DNA of 34,914 nucleotides, from the NCBI GenBank assembly GCA_002633005.1, contig NMRA01000112.1, positions 453,195-488,108 on the forward strand, given 5' to 3'. This document shows positions 20,709 to 32,006 of the stretch, one piece after another. The translations under genes and the position numbers were made by a program. Source of the DNA: Phoronis australis. Taxonomy: Eukaryota; Phoronida; Phoronidae. Every line of letters begins with the position of its first letter. The stretch's first letter is position 1. The notes under the pieces were generated by a model that made no database searches, had not been told where the DNA came from, and saw only the letters and a list, made by a program, of their open reading frames with translations.

Positions 20709-22682
20709 CAGCGTACATTTCATTCTTTACTACCGCGCGAGCCACTTCTTAAGCATTTCGGACTCTCGAGGAAGTCGAAAAAACGATATACCCGCTTTCC
20801 TCGCAACTGCATAATTCGGAAAGCGGCATTCACTCTGCAAATGAACCACTGACGTTGCTGCGTCGTTTCTCAGCTTCCTCACAGGGTAACGCGGTACCTC
20901 TCGGCAAGGTAAGGTCGACTGTATTGGCGGCATTGTGGATATAGACCGATTAAGACGGTAAAAAAGACTAATAAAATCAGGTGGCATTCTCCTTTAATGT
21001 ATATGAAATTTTCTTAAATAGGGTAAACTATATAATTTTCACTGTAGCTGTTTCATCTTTGGCGTTGTAAAATGCAATGTTGTGTCTAAACATCTATAGA
21101 CCTAATGCACGCCGACAGGAGGCGCGTTCCAAAACGAGGCTCGCTACGATAGCTCTGTTGGCGTATATCGGGTAATATATATTCCGTGTTGCTCGAACGT
21201 CTAGAAAAAATACGGTCACTCAATTGTCTGTTTTACAACCCCTAAGGACGTTGAGATTAGGAAGCGTTGGATCATTTGTCATACACCTCGACAAAGGAAA
21301 AATAAATATGTCCGTGTAAAATTTATAGATGTTTTCGGAATGTTAGATCATATCATCGGTTGCCGAGCATCACAGCACCGACGATCGGAGAATCTTCGGC
21401 CAGCCAGGCTGTGTTTTCATGACTACGGTTGAAACATGATGCATTTTTTCTTTCCAAAAAGGACAGGGCCCTCAATCCCTCGATTTTGGGGCCTAATATC
21501 GGACCTATTTTCCCCCGTAAAAAATATTGAAAAATACCCAAAATTCCCCCAACGAGGCCTAAAAAATCCATGCCCTCGTGATTGAAAAGATCTCTCCGAA
21601 GTTCAAATCATCTGTAACCACACAGGTGAAACTTTGAAAGAGCACAATAATGCTACTTGAGACAGAGCCTATGAGAGCTTGCAGGTACATGTAGATTTTT
21701 TCCCTCACTCGGCGAAAAAATTCCCCTTTCAGAAGGCACAGGCACCATTCCCCGGCCTCAGATGAACGAGGTCCCTGAAGAAGCATGATAACCATGCTTA
21801 CTCTTTCCAGTTAACTGAAATTGAGCTCTAAAACGAGGTTGTGCTTTGGGCGAACGAATTAGGTGTTTTATTTTTAAAATTCAACTTAGTCCAGATTGAT
21901 ATTTAAAACCTAACACATGACACGTAAGAATTTTTAAAACCCAGAAAGCAGAATTGATGGTCAAATAATTTTATTTTCAATTACGAGCCTGTTTTTTTTT
22001 ATTTTAATATAAATATATACAATAGAACCTACCATTCTTTCAGATTGATGACAAATCAACTGTTAGTCCTGGTTGTCCCTACCTCACCAGGACCTAGGCT
22101 TTGCTTGATGTTGATATTCTTTGATCAACAAATTAAACCAGATGTGAGTAACTGCACATGACAGCAAAATGCAGAGAGCCACCACTGTCGAATATACCTT
22201 CAACTCGTGAACAATACAAGCAGATAACCTGGTTTGTGTAGAAAGCATTTTTGTCAACAGTTTAGAAGAAGAAACGTAAGCCTGCATTAAGCATAATACC
22301 TAATCCGTAACACTACGATGGCCGCAGTTTGGTCATATTTACTTTCATGTTTCGAACCTAGTTTTCCGAAAAAAATTTATACCCTTCAGACAACTCTTTG
22401 ATGCATTGACTTGTTCTCTAATGTATTTTTCTACGTCTCTGTGGTTAATTATCAAGACATTTTTAAGACTCGAAAGACCGGCCATTAAACTCACGCAATA
22501 TCAACTTCCGCTTTGTGTCTCGCAGTGAGCCTCACTTTGTATTTAATGTCCGCCGCGTGAATTAGGTCTATATGGAACATTTTGATTATGTGTACTGCTT
22601 AGTGGCAAAAAAAGGGAACAGTTTCTCAACAAGACAACAGGTGTCACAGAAAAGCGATTTCGGGAACAGCAATCTTTACAGC
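20709..22682. other. Intergenic stretch, nothing recognised
   Basis: No supported gene. Minus-strand frames of 66-85 codons (20730-20987, 21353-21571, 21559-21795, 22084-22287) show no domain. Homopolymer-rich AT sequence lies near 21990-22020. Confidence 0.45.
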
Positions 22683-22800
22683 AATGTCCTATTGGATTTC
22701 TTAAAGGTTTTATAGGAAATCTGATAGGATAACATCCTATATGAAATCCAATTACATGTTGGCCCAATATCTTACAGGATCCTATAAGGAATCTTATTGA
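22683..22800. repeat. Short degenerate repeat of TCCTATTGGATTTC-like units
   Basis: Repeated and partly inverted words (TCCTATTGGATTTC, AGGAAATCTGATAGGA, ATCCTATATGAAATCC, AGGATCCTATAAGGAATC). They resemble the unit of the 18905-19370 minisatellite and could form imperfect hairpins. Confidence 0.5.
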
Positions 22801-25370
22801 AAATTTCCGTGAGTGTAAAGTAGAAAAAGGAATCGTGTTTCCATCGTACTATTCTTGTTGAGGCTGTGACTGAAACGCATCCGGATTCGACCATTACGAA
22901 CACTTATGTCGAATGAACACAGAAAATTTACAAATACAGCGCATATTTTCACCCTTATTTGTTGTTTGGACGATCCGTAAGCAAGAAATGAAAGGAAAAA
23001 CGGCTACTTTTAAGAAAGTACACCTTACTCGACCTGGTCAGTACCTCACATGCATCACAGGTACCTAACCTAACCTACCCACCAACAACTACACGGAAGT
23101 AGCAAAACTTATCATGTTTCAAATGACTGGTTTGTGCACTGATCACCAGTCTTAAAAACTCAAAATGCCGACCCTGAGGGTTTCAGAAACCCTAATGTAT
23201 TCTGAAAAGGACTTGAAGAAATCTGTTTAATTGTTGTTCCTGGCAAGTTTGATTCTAGTTGGTCAAGTGCTTTTATAAAAACTTGCCTGGACGTTAAAAT
23301 TAAGCGGCAGTAAAAACACTGTCAAGCAGGCCTGCAGTTAAAAACTTAAAGATTGAATCGATAGATTCTTTTCTCCAAAGACAAAGATTGGTCTATCGTT
23401 TACGTTTTCGGATCCTCCTGTCAGGATTCATTCTCAAACTGAGGCCGTGTTGGGTCAGAGCGTGTTGGCGTCGGGCGAAGGTCGGTGAATCTGGTGGTTG
23501 ACTAGGCCTCAATATATACAGCTGTAATAAGTGACAAGATGGAATTGTCTTGAGTCCGTATTCATACACTGATCAGCACCTTTCAGAGTTCGTATTAAAT
23601 ACGTTGAGAAAATTACGGTTGATAACTGCTGAGTTACAACTCCTCGTTTGCCACACTCCACATCTAAAGAATGGACAAGTCCACTTTTGATGTGTGCACC
23701 TTCATTGAAAGAGTGGGCGAGTCCACTTTTGATGTGTGCACCTTCACAAATGACACATTTTAATAAAAGAGTTACTTACAAATTGTTTTTAAAATCAGTG
23801 CACGTGACTGATACTTAACGTTAACGACTACTTTCATGAGAATCTGTGTCCTCGATTTCCGATATGGAGGCGCAGAAACGTTCTCACGTTCTCACAGGGA
23901 TTTGCCTATCAGAACACACGTCAATGAACTCTTCAACTTTTCTTCGCTCTGTCAAGAACTGCATGGAACTAAAGAAAAATTTCGAGTGATTTCACATCAC
24001 AAGCCCTACAGATGAGCACAGAAACTTTATTCTTTCTTGTATTTTTGACCCTTTCACTCCCACTGAAAACCGAGCTAGACTAAGAAAAATAGGAGCAAAA
24101 TATGCAAAATCGGCACATTTCACCCCAAAAGCACCACTTCTCTGCCGATGCTAGACTAAAGCCAACATTAGATTCCGAAAGCAATTTTACTACCTATTCC
24201 AAAAATGTGTTTCGAAAGTCCTGCCAACCAACTGTTTTTTTGTTTTTGCAAACCTGGCTTGTTTGAGGGCTACCTGAAATCGCGGCCAATTTCTCAGTTG
24301 CTTACACAACAATGCACAATTGCAACAGGGGGCCACCATCTTGAAGAAGAGTGCAGCTATAGCCGAGAAAGTGACCTTTTTTATTCTCAGCATGTTCACA
24401 AATACAAACCAACCATATTCACTTGGCCTACATACAGTACAATACCTAACCAAAAATGCACCCAGGCCTGGCCTACCCCTAGATTTTAATATTTCGAGAG
24501 TGCAGTACTGTTCAGTGCCACCTATCCAGTCATATTTACATTAGCTTGCCATTACTTTGGGACACCTTTTGCTACTGTACATTCATTTTCACGAAAGACG
24601 TCGCTCTAGTCGGCTGCCACGCTAAGTGTTGATTACGAAGTTAATGACTCTACATTACGTTCCAGCAGATATAAACCTGTGCACTGTCGAAGAAATTACT
24701 TGATCTCCGTTAATTTGCCCCTTACTGATGTGAGAAGCAATTTTGGACTTGCAAAGAATTCAACGGTCTGTATCAAAAGTTGTTGTTTGTGATGGGAAGT
24801 ATTTTCGCTTTAATGGGTGATTTTCATTTAAATTGACATAATTGGTGTCAATGAAGCATGAATAAAATTAGCAAAGTTGAACAGAAGTATGCTAATTCCT
24901 CTCAGACAGCATTTCAATAATTTTTTGGAGATTTTTGAGCAACTTTTTTTATTTGTCTGGTGTGAATGTGTTATTGCAGAAATCTGCGAGGCGAGTACCG
25001 TCGACTTTCCCGGCTATTTAATTAGGAACCACCGTATTGCAAGTTCAGTTTTTCGGGCAGGTAATTTTAGAGTTCAGGCATGATGTCTAGTACTCTTATA
25101 ATAGTTAACCCCAAGCAATTAGTTAAGATTTATAATTATTCGGGTTAGGATGAAGAAGAACGGGTTGATCTGATCTCTGTTTTTCTTTTTAATCGGTCAC
25201 GGAGGTGCGTTATTTTTTTAGTTGCTCACTTTTTCAAAGAAAATTCACCTGAAACGAGAAAAAAATTGTCCCAAACCGTGATTATCTTTACTCACGTGCC
25301 TTTGTGCACCTTTTCAGACATTGGCTAAAACTGGTGCAGGAGGGGCTTAACTGTTGTTGCTTTGTCGTGA
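22801..25370. other. Intergenic stretch, mostly unannotatable
   Basis: Contains one 42-bp tandem duplication (23663-23746). Overlapping frames on both strands at 24190-24544 are not recognised. No RNA gene or domain seen. Confidence 0.45.
23663..23746 (+). repeat. 42-bp direct tandem duplication
   Basis: AGTCCACTTTTGATGTGTGC followed by ACCTTCA occurs at 23678-23704 and 23720-23746, with the preceding AAGAATGGACA / AAGAGTGGGCG also similar. The period is 42 bp with few differences, so the duplication is fairly young. Confidence 0.85.
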
Positions 25371-25389
25371 CGTGAGTTATCTATCGGAC

Positions 25390-26420
25390 GCAAGATGGCG
25401 CTGTGGTAGCCATTTTTGATTTACAAGGCCATAGCTAAAGCTCTGCTGTTACGGGAGAGTTTTTGTGAAATCCAGCACCTGGATGCGACAAACAGTTCTC
25501 GAGTCATTTGAGACTTCCCCGTTACGTCTCCTATATTTATTGATTTATCGTGACGTATATCCGGCGCCCCTTCATGGATCTTTCTGAAATTCGGTATGTG
25601 GTGAAATCTCGTCATTAAGCACTATATCACGTGCGCTATCCGCTTTTCGCCATGACTTACCGTTCTTGAGATGTTCTTGAGATATTCGAGATTTATTGGA
25701 CGAAAGACTGTTATTTTATTGCGTAATTCCTCATTGTACAACATGTGTTTCCTTAATACTTCGAAGCCTATTGTTTTTAGTTCCTACGGGATGCAAGGTC
25801 ATTTTGTATTTTTCGCTTTCTTTGGAGTCTCTTGAGGAACTTTTCTGAAATATGGCATATGCAAAGAACTTGTCAAACGCTATATGCACTCTGCCATCTG
25901 TTTCTGGCTCCAACTTACCGTTCTGAGGACGAGATTTACCGGTCTAATAACTGACCTTTTATTGATTTCAGTGAAATTTCCTTTTGGCTCTTTTACTTTA
26001 AATTGCACGCAAGATAGTGCTTTGATGGTCATGTTTGAATAATCTCTTACTCCTAGATTCCTTAAAAGAACTTAATTGTGTTGGTCTATTATATTGTGCT
26101 ACGTGTATTATTTTTTGTCCGATCGACATGAAATTCACATACAACATGTATCTGGTTAAGAGCTTGTTGAGGCCTGTTGGCGTTGTGACGCGGAGCTCCA
26201 GCTCATCGGTCCTTTGAGGGATTCTTTAAAATTTGGATGTGTATACCAGTGTTTTAAAGAGCTATCTGAAGTATGCCATTTTTATTGATAGATTCCTGTG
26301 TCGTGTATCCGGCGTTTCCTGGAACGTCGCAAGCGCTATCTGAATGACTTTTATGTTATAGTTTACGCTGCAACTTACCGTACCCATTTCATTTAAAATT
26401 TAGTGACTGTATATCGGTTC
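25390..26420. repeat. Diverged modular repeat block (about 260-280 bp period)
   Basis: Related phrases recur. TTTCTGAAATTCGGTATGTG (25582), TTTCTGAAATATGGCATATG (about 25842) and GACATGAAATTCACATACAA (about 26125) are one set; CATGACTTACCGTTCT (about 25651), CCAACTTACCGTTCT (about 25910) and GCAACTTACCGTACC (about 26370) are another. The wording resembles the CATGAAATTTGGTATGTA modules at 452-620. It is probably a degenerate interspersed repeat with internal tandem modules. Confidence 0.5.
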
Positions 26421-26727
26421 TGTACTGATTGACTTCTCGCTACACGTGGCATTATTCCTCAAATCGAACTAAAATTTACATAGTTGTGCATCCATCTTCA
26501 GTGTTTTGACATGCATGACCATCGTCATCATCACCATCGTGAGTTCCGTTTTCATTGCCCATCGTACAGAATCTGAACAACTATCAACGGACGACGGAGG
26601 AACCATACAGGAATTCACGTCTTTTCACGTATGAATCATATATGAATTTTCATTTAAACTTGAAAATGTGTTTTGAGCTAAAACGGTACAAAAATCTTTT
26701 AAAACGTTTAAAAATCCTCGAAGGCCA

Positions 26728-27088
26728 TCATGTGGTCAGGTGGAACTTCCATTTTTCAAAGTGGGGAGACTGGGTGAGGGAGTTGTGGATAGCAACTTCG
26801 CCTCCACCGGCATTGATTTCGTTGGATCCAGCGTCGCCGTTATTGTCATCAGCGTTTTGACAGCCGAAATATTCGGATGCAGTAACAACTGCTCTCGTCT
26901 CATCATAGTCGTTTTGCATAGCAGTGCCGGCTTCGCTGTCGTCTCCCGACGTCATAAGTTTCAGTGTAAACACCATCAATTCCGTGCTCGGGTTTGGCAT
27001 TGCTATCGGCTTGCCGATCGGATGTTGTCCGAGCGTTGCTGTCGTCGTCGGTTGTTGAGTCAAAGTCCTGAGATTTCATTTTGAACAT
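26728..27088 (-). other. Unassigned minus-strand coding-like stretch with a frame change
   Basis: From ATG at 27088 the minus strand reads MKSQDFDSTTDDDSNARTTS (after MF) to a stop at 26903. In a second frame the stretch continues coding-like (SGDDSEAGTAMQNDYDETRA, then ASEYFGCQNADDNNGDAGS) to 26728. Both parts are acidic, Asp/Asn/Thr-rich and hydrophilic, as in cytoplasmic tails or linkers. The continuity suggests one former coding region with a frameshift near 26950, or two chance frames. No domain recognised. It lies just 5' of, and divergent from, transporter copy 2. Confidence 0.25.
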
Positions 27089-27089
27089 T

Positions 27090-27455
27090 TATATCAACTT
27101 TATTGAAACGAAAGATTGGTATAAAGTCAATGATGACCTGATTAATGAATCGGCAATTTAGCTTTGGTCACCTCGCTTTAGTAACGTATCGTACTTTAAC
27201 TTCTTAATCAAATAATTTGTCTCATTATCAGTCTGTCCAAAGTCAGGCTAAGCTATGACGAGTTATATTATCATTATACCACGCCATCATTTGCAAGCAA
27301 TTAGTAGCACAAGAGTACTATAGGTCTGCGGTCGCTGGTTTATACATGACGACGCTGGACGTGCGTGGCGCTTTCTGACTCATCCAAGTAGACCTATTTT
27401 CCAATCAAACACTTAAAGAATGGGTTTTACGTGAAGTGTCGTAAATTCTCGAATC
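27090..27455 (+). promoter_or_regulatory. 5' flank of transporter copy 2 (duplicated)
   Basis: Patchy homologue of 10690-11126. The block CTCATCCAAGTAGACCTATT (27379-27398, continuing to 27403) is nearly identical to copy 1. An insertion of about 20 bp (around TTAAAGAATGGGTTTTACGT) separates it from the exon. Confidence 0.45.
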
Positions 27456-27483
27456 ATCGCTTCTTTGGAAACTTCTACTTTAG
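27456..27483 (+). other. Transporter copy 2: homologue of start exon, start codon lost, GC donor
   Basis: It aligns base for base with 11127-11154 of copy 1, but the ATG is ATC and the donor is gcaagt instead of gtaagt. There is an in-frame TGA shortly upstream and no alternative ATG. If transcribed, it would be a 5' untranslated exon spliced by a GC-AG intron to 28227. Its use is inferred. Confidence 0.55.
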
Positions 27484-28226
27484 GCAAGTTTGATGGAACT
27501 TAAAAGAAGTTCCACAATTTTTTACCATTCATTTATTTCGTTAAACATCAAGCTCTCTATCAGTTGTGTGACGTCATGGCTGGAAGATCTTGTTCAACTT
27601 GTAAAAGTTCAAGATAATTCTTCACTTGGTCTTTTAAAAAAGTCTAGGTTAAGTAATTCGAGTGTTCTTCTCCTTTCGTTCCACGTGTTTTTTTTTCTTA
27701 TTTAGATAATTTGACTTATTAATAAGAAGAGAAAAGACTTCAACTATTGTTTATCCATAGTTGCTTGTGTAGTTGTGTTTGGTCATGTTCACACGAATTT
27801 CGTAATGCTGCAGTCGGTTGCCAGTCAGTAGTATTTTTGGACGTCGACTTTTGTCTATTCGCGCAGCGGCGAGTGCTAGGCATTATTTGAGAAAAAAAAT
27901 TCGATTTTGACATTGTCTGCACTTGACTTCGCCGGCTCATCCGCCTAAGACATTCGATTGGTTGTCGACTTATACAGCTATCAGATGTCTTAGCCGGTTG
28001 ACCCGACGAAACCAGAGAAGTCTATCAAGTGCAGCCACTGTGACGTACGTTTATGATGATTTAGGTTGCTTTCCAGCCCAAACCAACACTGGCAAGATGT
28101 CACAGTTAATATTTCTATTCACTTTAGCTGGCAGCGGTCGTCTGCCCCCAATGTTTACTTATTGCTGGCTCCCCCATGGCAGACAAGCAGGCATTGTTTC
28201 AGTTATTGTTTATTTTTGTGTCTTAG

Positions 28227-31200
28227 AAATGGACAGTAGTACTAAAACGCTCGAACACTCCACGGAGTCCAAGTCCGATTTAGAGGATGGTGAAGCCAAG
28301 GTGGCAAGAGAGTCGAAGCGTATTATGATCTTCAAGATTGCAAAGCAAGCTTCTCTTGTAATGGCCTGGATAAGCATAGTGAGTAGTAAAGCCGAAAGCA
28401 AAAGGCAAAATGTCACTTGGGACCTAAACGGATTTCTGTTTCCCCTATCGTTTTAAGAAAGCAATTTCTTCTCTAGGCAAAACACTAAAAATGTCTCTGT
28501 GCACCAATGTGCATTTCTTAGCTAGAGTAGGCTTATGCTTCCCTTCTATTGGCATCATCACCAAGTGACAAAGTGTCGTTTCTTTGGAAATGTCTTTCTC
28601 ATGGGCGTGTTCCCTAACAGTAGTCTCTCAACAGAAACCTACTGCAAGAATTCTTGGCTTGTGGAACACAAATGGTGAAAATTTCGCCAAGTATTCAACA
28701 CTTCGGCCGCGACATCCAATCACTCTAAAGCGAAACTGGCCCACCACGTGGCGATCTGGCTAAGCTTCTATGAAAACTTAATTGTATGGAACACACCCCC
28801 CCTTTAGCCCCCTGAGTGACGGTTTTCAGTGCACGTGCTGCATCCGTAAACCCAAGAAAGTCACAAAAAACCCCAAGATTACGCAAGACTGCGAGATACT
28901 GAATTATATTACAAACGAGGCACGTGTGGTCACATTAGTTTTACTTGAATGTGAAATCTGCGCCAGCCTAATCCAGGTACCTCACTGAAGCTGTGGTTCG
29001 CTCTGTTCAGCTAATTAGAAAACGAAAATAGAGTTTGAGGATTTTTTCTCGTTTTTCATAATAGTAAACTTTTCTTTCGTAAGATTCTATTTCCATCACC
29101 AACGCAAGTCACGGGTAAGGCGCGCATATGTTGTTCGTTCTGGGGTGGACCAACCTCAATTAACGCTTTCTTGGGTCGCGCGTTTGATGAACAAGCTCTT
29201 GTCGGTGACGGAACCCTATAATGTTATAATGTTATGAGACCGAACTTATGACAGAAAATGGACTAATTCGATGTTTAAGATTTGAGCCAGCTAAACAAGA
29301 GGAAATGCAGCTTTCAGTGGCGGATTTAGGGGCGTAAGGGGGCCATCCCCCCCTCCTANTGTAATCTTAACTCATTAACCTGTATCGAGTTGACAGCATA
29401 AACATTCAGCATTGATCGATGTAACTGTCACTGACAAACTTTTAGAAATCATTCCAAACAATAATAATGCTTTGATGTACGAAAAGATCCAGATTGCTAC
29501 GTCAAGTATCATATCACATATCACAACATACAAAGATTAACGAGACTCTGGCTGGCGACTGACTGCCGCGAAGTCGACATCGGCGAGTGCCTCAATTAAC
29601 AGGCATCGGTAGAATAATCATGGAATAATCGTTAAAATAATCACAAACCTTACCTTTGTATGAGGTCGTGCTTACTTCCTCTCATAGAAGCTCCCTTTCT
29701 ACGTAATCTCAGAATCAGTTGGCACGGCTGCGAGCCATTTCACCATGTATTTAAACGGCTCGCGAAATCGAGGCTGTTAATCTATCACCACTAGTACACG
29801 CACGCCCTCTAGTTATTGCAGATTTTCAGAATAGCCCCATTGCATCTAACTCCTTGAAAAGACCGTATTTCCTTCATACATGGGTACTTAAATTGCTTAG
29901 TTAGTATTAGTTGACGTTGTATGGTGACTGTCAAGGGAACTCAAACTTATTCTCTAAGTCCAAATTGTAATTCAAACAAAAAATAAGGACGCCATGGCGT
30001 TGCTTTGGAAAACCAAACTCGCCTGTGGAGAAAGTTGGTGAAAATTGATGGCATATAGCGGTTTTAGGTGTTGTTTAGTCGTTTATTGGCCGCAATTCAT
30101 GGGTAGATCATGAGCAGCGTCTTTCCATCGTACACAAGACGTTATTACCCAAGTTCAACGCAGTTTGAAAAGGTTCATTCAGTTTTACTCTATCTATGTT
30201 GACCTGTATGGTACTCAGATATTATCGCATCAACAGGGCACCTATGTGGAGATAGTTGGACCGACTTTAAAAGATCTCATGTACAGGGTGCAACAGAACT
30301 ATGACCAGATATCACAAGCTCTTGCATTGAAAAGCATTGGCTCCGTCGTTGGTGCGCCGATAGGTGGCCTTCTGTGCAGTAGGTTCAACAAGCACGTTGA
30401 CTTGTTGCTGTCTCTCGCAGCGTTCGTGGCAGCTGCTGGCACACTCTTCATGCCATGGTTCACCTCTGTGGAAGGTGTCGACGCTATGATGTTCTTCACT
30501 GGCGTGTCAGAATCCATTACTAACGCAGGTTAGAGAAACAAGAAATGACAATGGGATAATAGAAGTTCATTACGTGGCGCTGGTGAAACAATGGTTCACC
30601 TGCAAAAATGCATGCATTCACAATTTTCGGTTTTCACTAACAGTGGTCATTTCCTTTTTTTTGTACCTAGTGATTATTTATTTTCATATTCGTTTTTCTA
30701 CTTCGTTTTCAGTTTACTTCCACCTGGAAGAAGTTTCTCTAAACTAATACGAATGATAGAAGAAATTATTTATTTTTTTAGCATTTGCAATTTGCGAAAT
30801 TGTGATATTGAAACAACAATTTGGAAATTCCTTGGAGTGTTCCCTTGTGTTTTGCATATGGCTTGAACGTATTCGTTATCAAATCATCGTTACGTCCCTC
30901 TTAAAACTATAAATTATTAAACATTGCTACTTCTTAAGAGTGGAAATTTCAAATGAATGTTTTGGTTTGCAGGTGGTAATGCTATGGTGATGAAATTATG
31001 GGGATCGAAGTCAGCACCCCCTATGCAGTCTCTCCATTTTGGATTTGGCGTTGGTGCTATGATAGCGCCTCAGATTGCGAAACCGTTTCTTGGTCACGAA
31101 ACTAATGAAACTCTTGGGAACTGCACCAGCGATTTAACCACCGTATATCCATTCAATTCTAACGGATCTTCAAACTGTTCTTACGTCATAGTTATGGGGG

Positions 31201-32006
31201 ATTCTCGAATACAAGTTGCTTATTTAATCGCTGCGTGCATGCCTCTAATTTTTGGAATAATCAGCTTTATTTTTTATTTCGTCAAACCACCTAAAGGTTT
31301 TCAACTATTCAGCGGGGAAATGCAATTTCTGAAAGTGCTTAATCCAGGCGCGTGCGCTCAAGGGAACACATTTTTCGGCGTGCAGATGTTAATTTTGTTG
31401 TTTCTTTTCTACATTCACGTGACCGGAAACGAAAGAGCAATTGGAAAGTTTTTATCTTCGTACTTACGTGACAGGGGATTTTCCATTGACGAAGCATCAA
31501 ATTTGAATTCTGCTTTCTGGATAAGTTTCACCGTGGGTCGTTTCAGCGGAACCATCCTTTCTATATGGATCAAACCTGTATTCATGTTGTCCATTCAGTG
31601 CACGTGTTTACTCGCAATAACGCTGGTACTCGTGTTTTTTGGCAACTCCAACGACACAGTTTTGTGGGTCTTTATTGTAGCTTTTGCCTGGTTTGAGTCC
31701 CAAGTCTTCCCCTCCGGGATGGCTTGGGCAAATAACTACATGGAAATGACAAGCATGGCCGTATGTATCGTCATGATGGGTGCTTTCTCTGGTGGCTTCA
31801 TATACCAGCGTCTAACTGGGTTTTTATTTGAAGCGATCGGCTACAAAGTGTTTCTTTTTGTGTTATTGGGATACGCAGTGTGTCTCAGTTTGTTCTTTGT
31901 TCCACTAGTAATCGTAGCCAGGCGCCAGGGTCCGCGAGTGTTCCATGAAGAACAAACAGAAGTGGATGCCGACGCAACAAGTGAAACTCGTGTGTCGCAA
32001 TTGTAG
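28227..32006 (+). CDS. MFSD4B: NaGLT1/MFSD4B-like major facilitator transporter, copy 2 (3 coding exons, 491 aa)
   Basis: Coding segments 28229-28378, 30237-30528 and 30973-32006 join into 491 residues. Lengths and phases match copy 1, apart from shorter N- and C-termini. The same twelve-helix layout, motif A-like loop (GAPIGGLLCSRFNKH) and VFPSGMAWANNYME signature are present. The extracellular loop has one more sequon (NCS in SNGSSNCS) than copy 1. The start is taken at ATG 28229, two bases inside the exon, because the start of the upstream exon is lost; the N-terminus is MDSSTKTLEHSTESKSDLED. The product is presumably a plasma-membrane monosaccharide carrier, by family. No disabling change was seen, so it is probably functional. 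Confidence 0.87.
28229..28378 (+). CDS. MFSD4B: Transporter copy 2, first coding exon
   Basis: Acceptor tttgtgtcttag (exon from 28227), ATG at 28229, donor gtgagt after AGCATA, phase 0. The corresponding codon in copy 1 is ACG. It encodes the acidic/basic N-terminal segment and the start of helix 1 (ASLVMAWISI). Frame continuing upstream of the acceptor is intronic. Confidence 0.85.
29315..29360 (+). mobile_element. hAT-like terminus with C/G runs
   Basis: CAGTGGCGGATTTAGGGG at 29315-29332, followed by GGGGGCCATCCCCCCC and an ambiguous base at 29359. This is the terminal pattern of hAT-type non-autonomous elements, probably truncated or interrupted by the repeat that begins directly afterwards. 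Confidence 0.45.
29373..29850. repeat. Dispersed repeat, copy B (partner at 4950-5430)
   Basis: Same orientation and order of landmarks as copy A, with small indels and substitutions. It includes CTATCACCACTAGTACACGC near 29788 and CCATTTCACCATGTATTTAA near 29738. Present in an intron of copy 2 but absent from copy 1, so it was inserted after the duplication or lost from copy 1. Confidence 0.75.
30237..30528 (+). CDS. MFSD4B: Transporter copy 2, second coding exon
   Basis: Acceptor tcgcatcaacag; donor gttaga, phase 1; 292 nt as in copy 1. It encodes GTYVEIVGPTLKDLMYRVQQ through the motif A-like loop to MMFFTGVSESITNA. Few replacements relative to copy 1. Confidence 0.93.
30973..32006 (+). 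CDS. MFSD4B: Transporter copy 2, last exon
   Basis: Acceptor tttggtttgcag; stop TAG at 32004-32006. It encodes the C-terminal two thirds: sequon-rich loop, helices 6 to 12 and an acidic tail ending TSETRVSQL. Six bases shorter than in copy 1 (one codon fewer in the extracellular loop, one at the C-terminus). 31683-31783 is identical to 16616-16716. Confidence 0.95.

Larger units (their letters stand above)
28379..30236 (+). other. Intron of transporter copy 2 with inserted repeats
   Basis: It contains a hAT-like terminus (29315) and the dispersed repeat copy B (29373-29850), both absent from the matching intron of copy 1. Short similarity to copy 1 resumes at about 29955. No exon recognised; the frame at 28782-28988 is unsupported. 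Confidence 0.7.
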
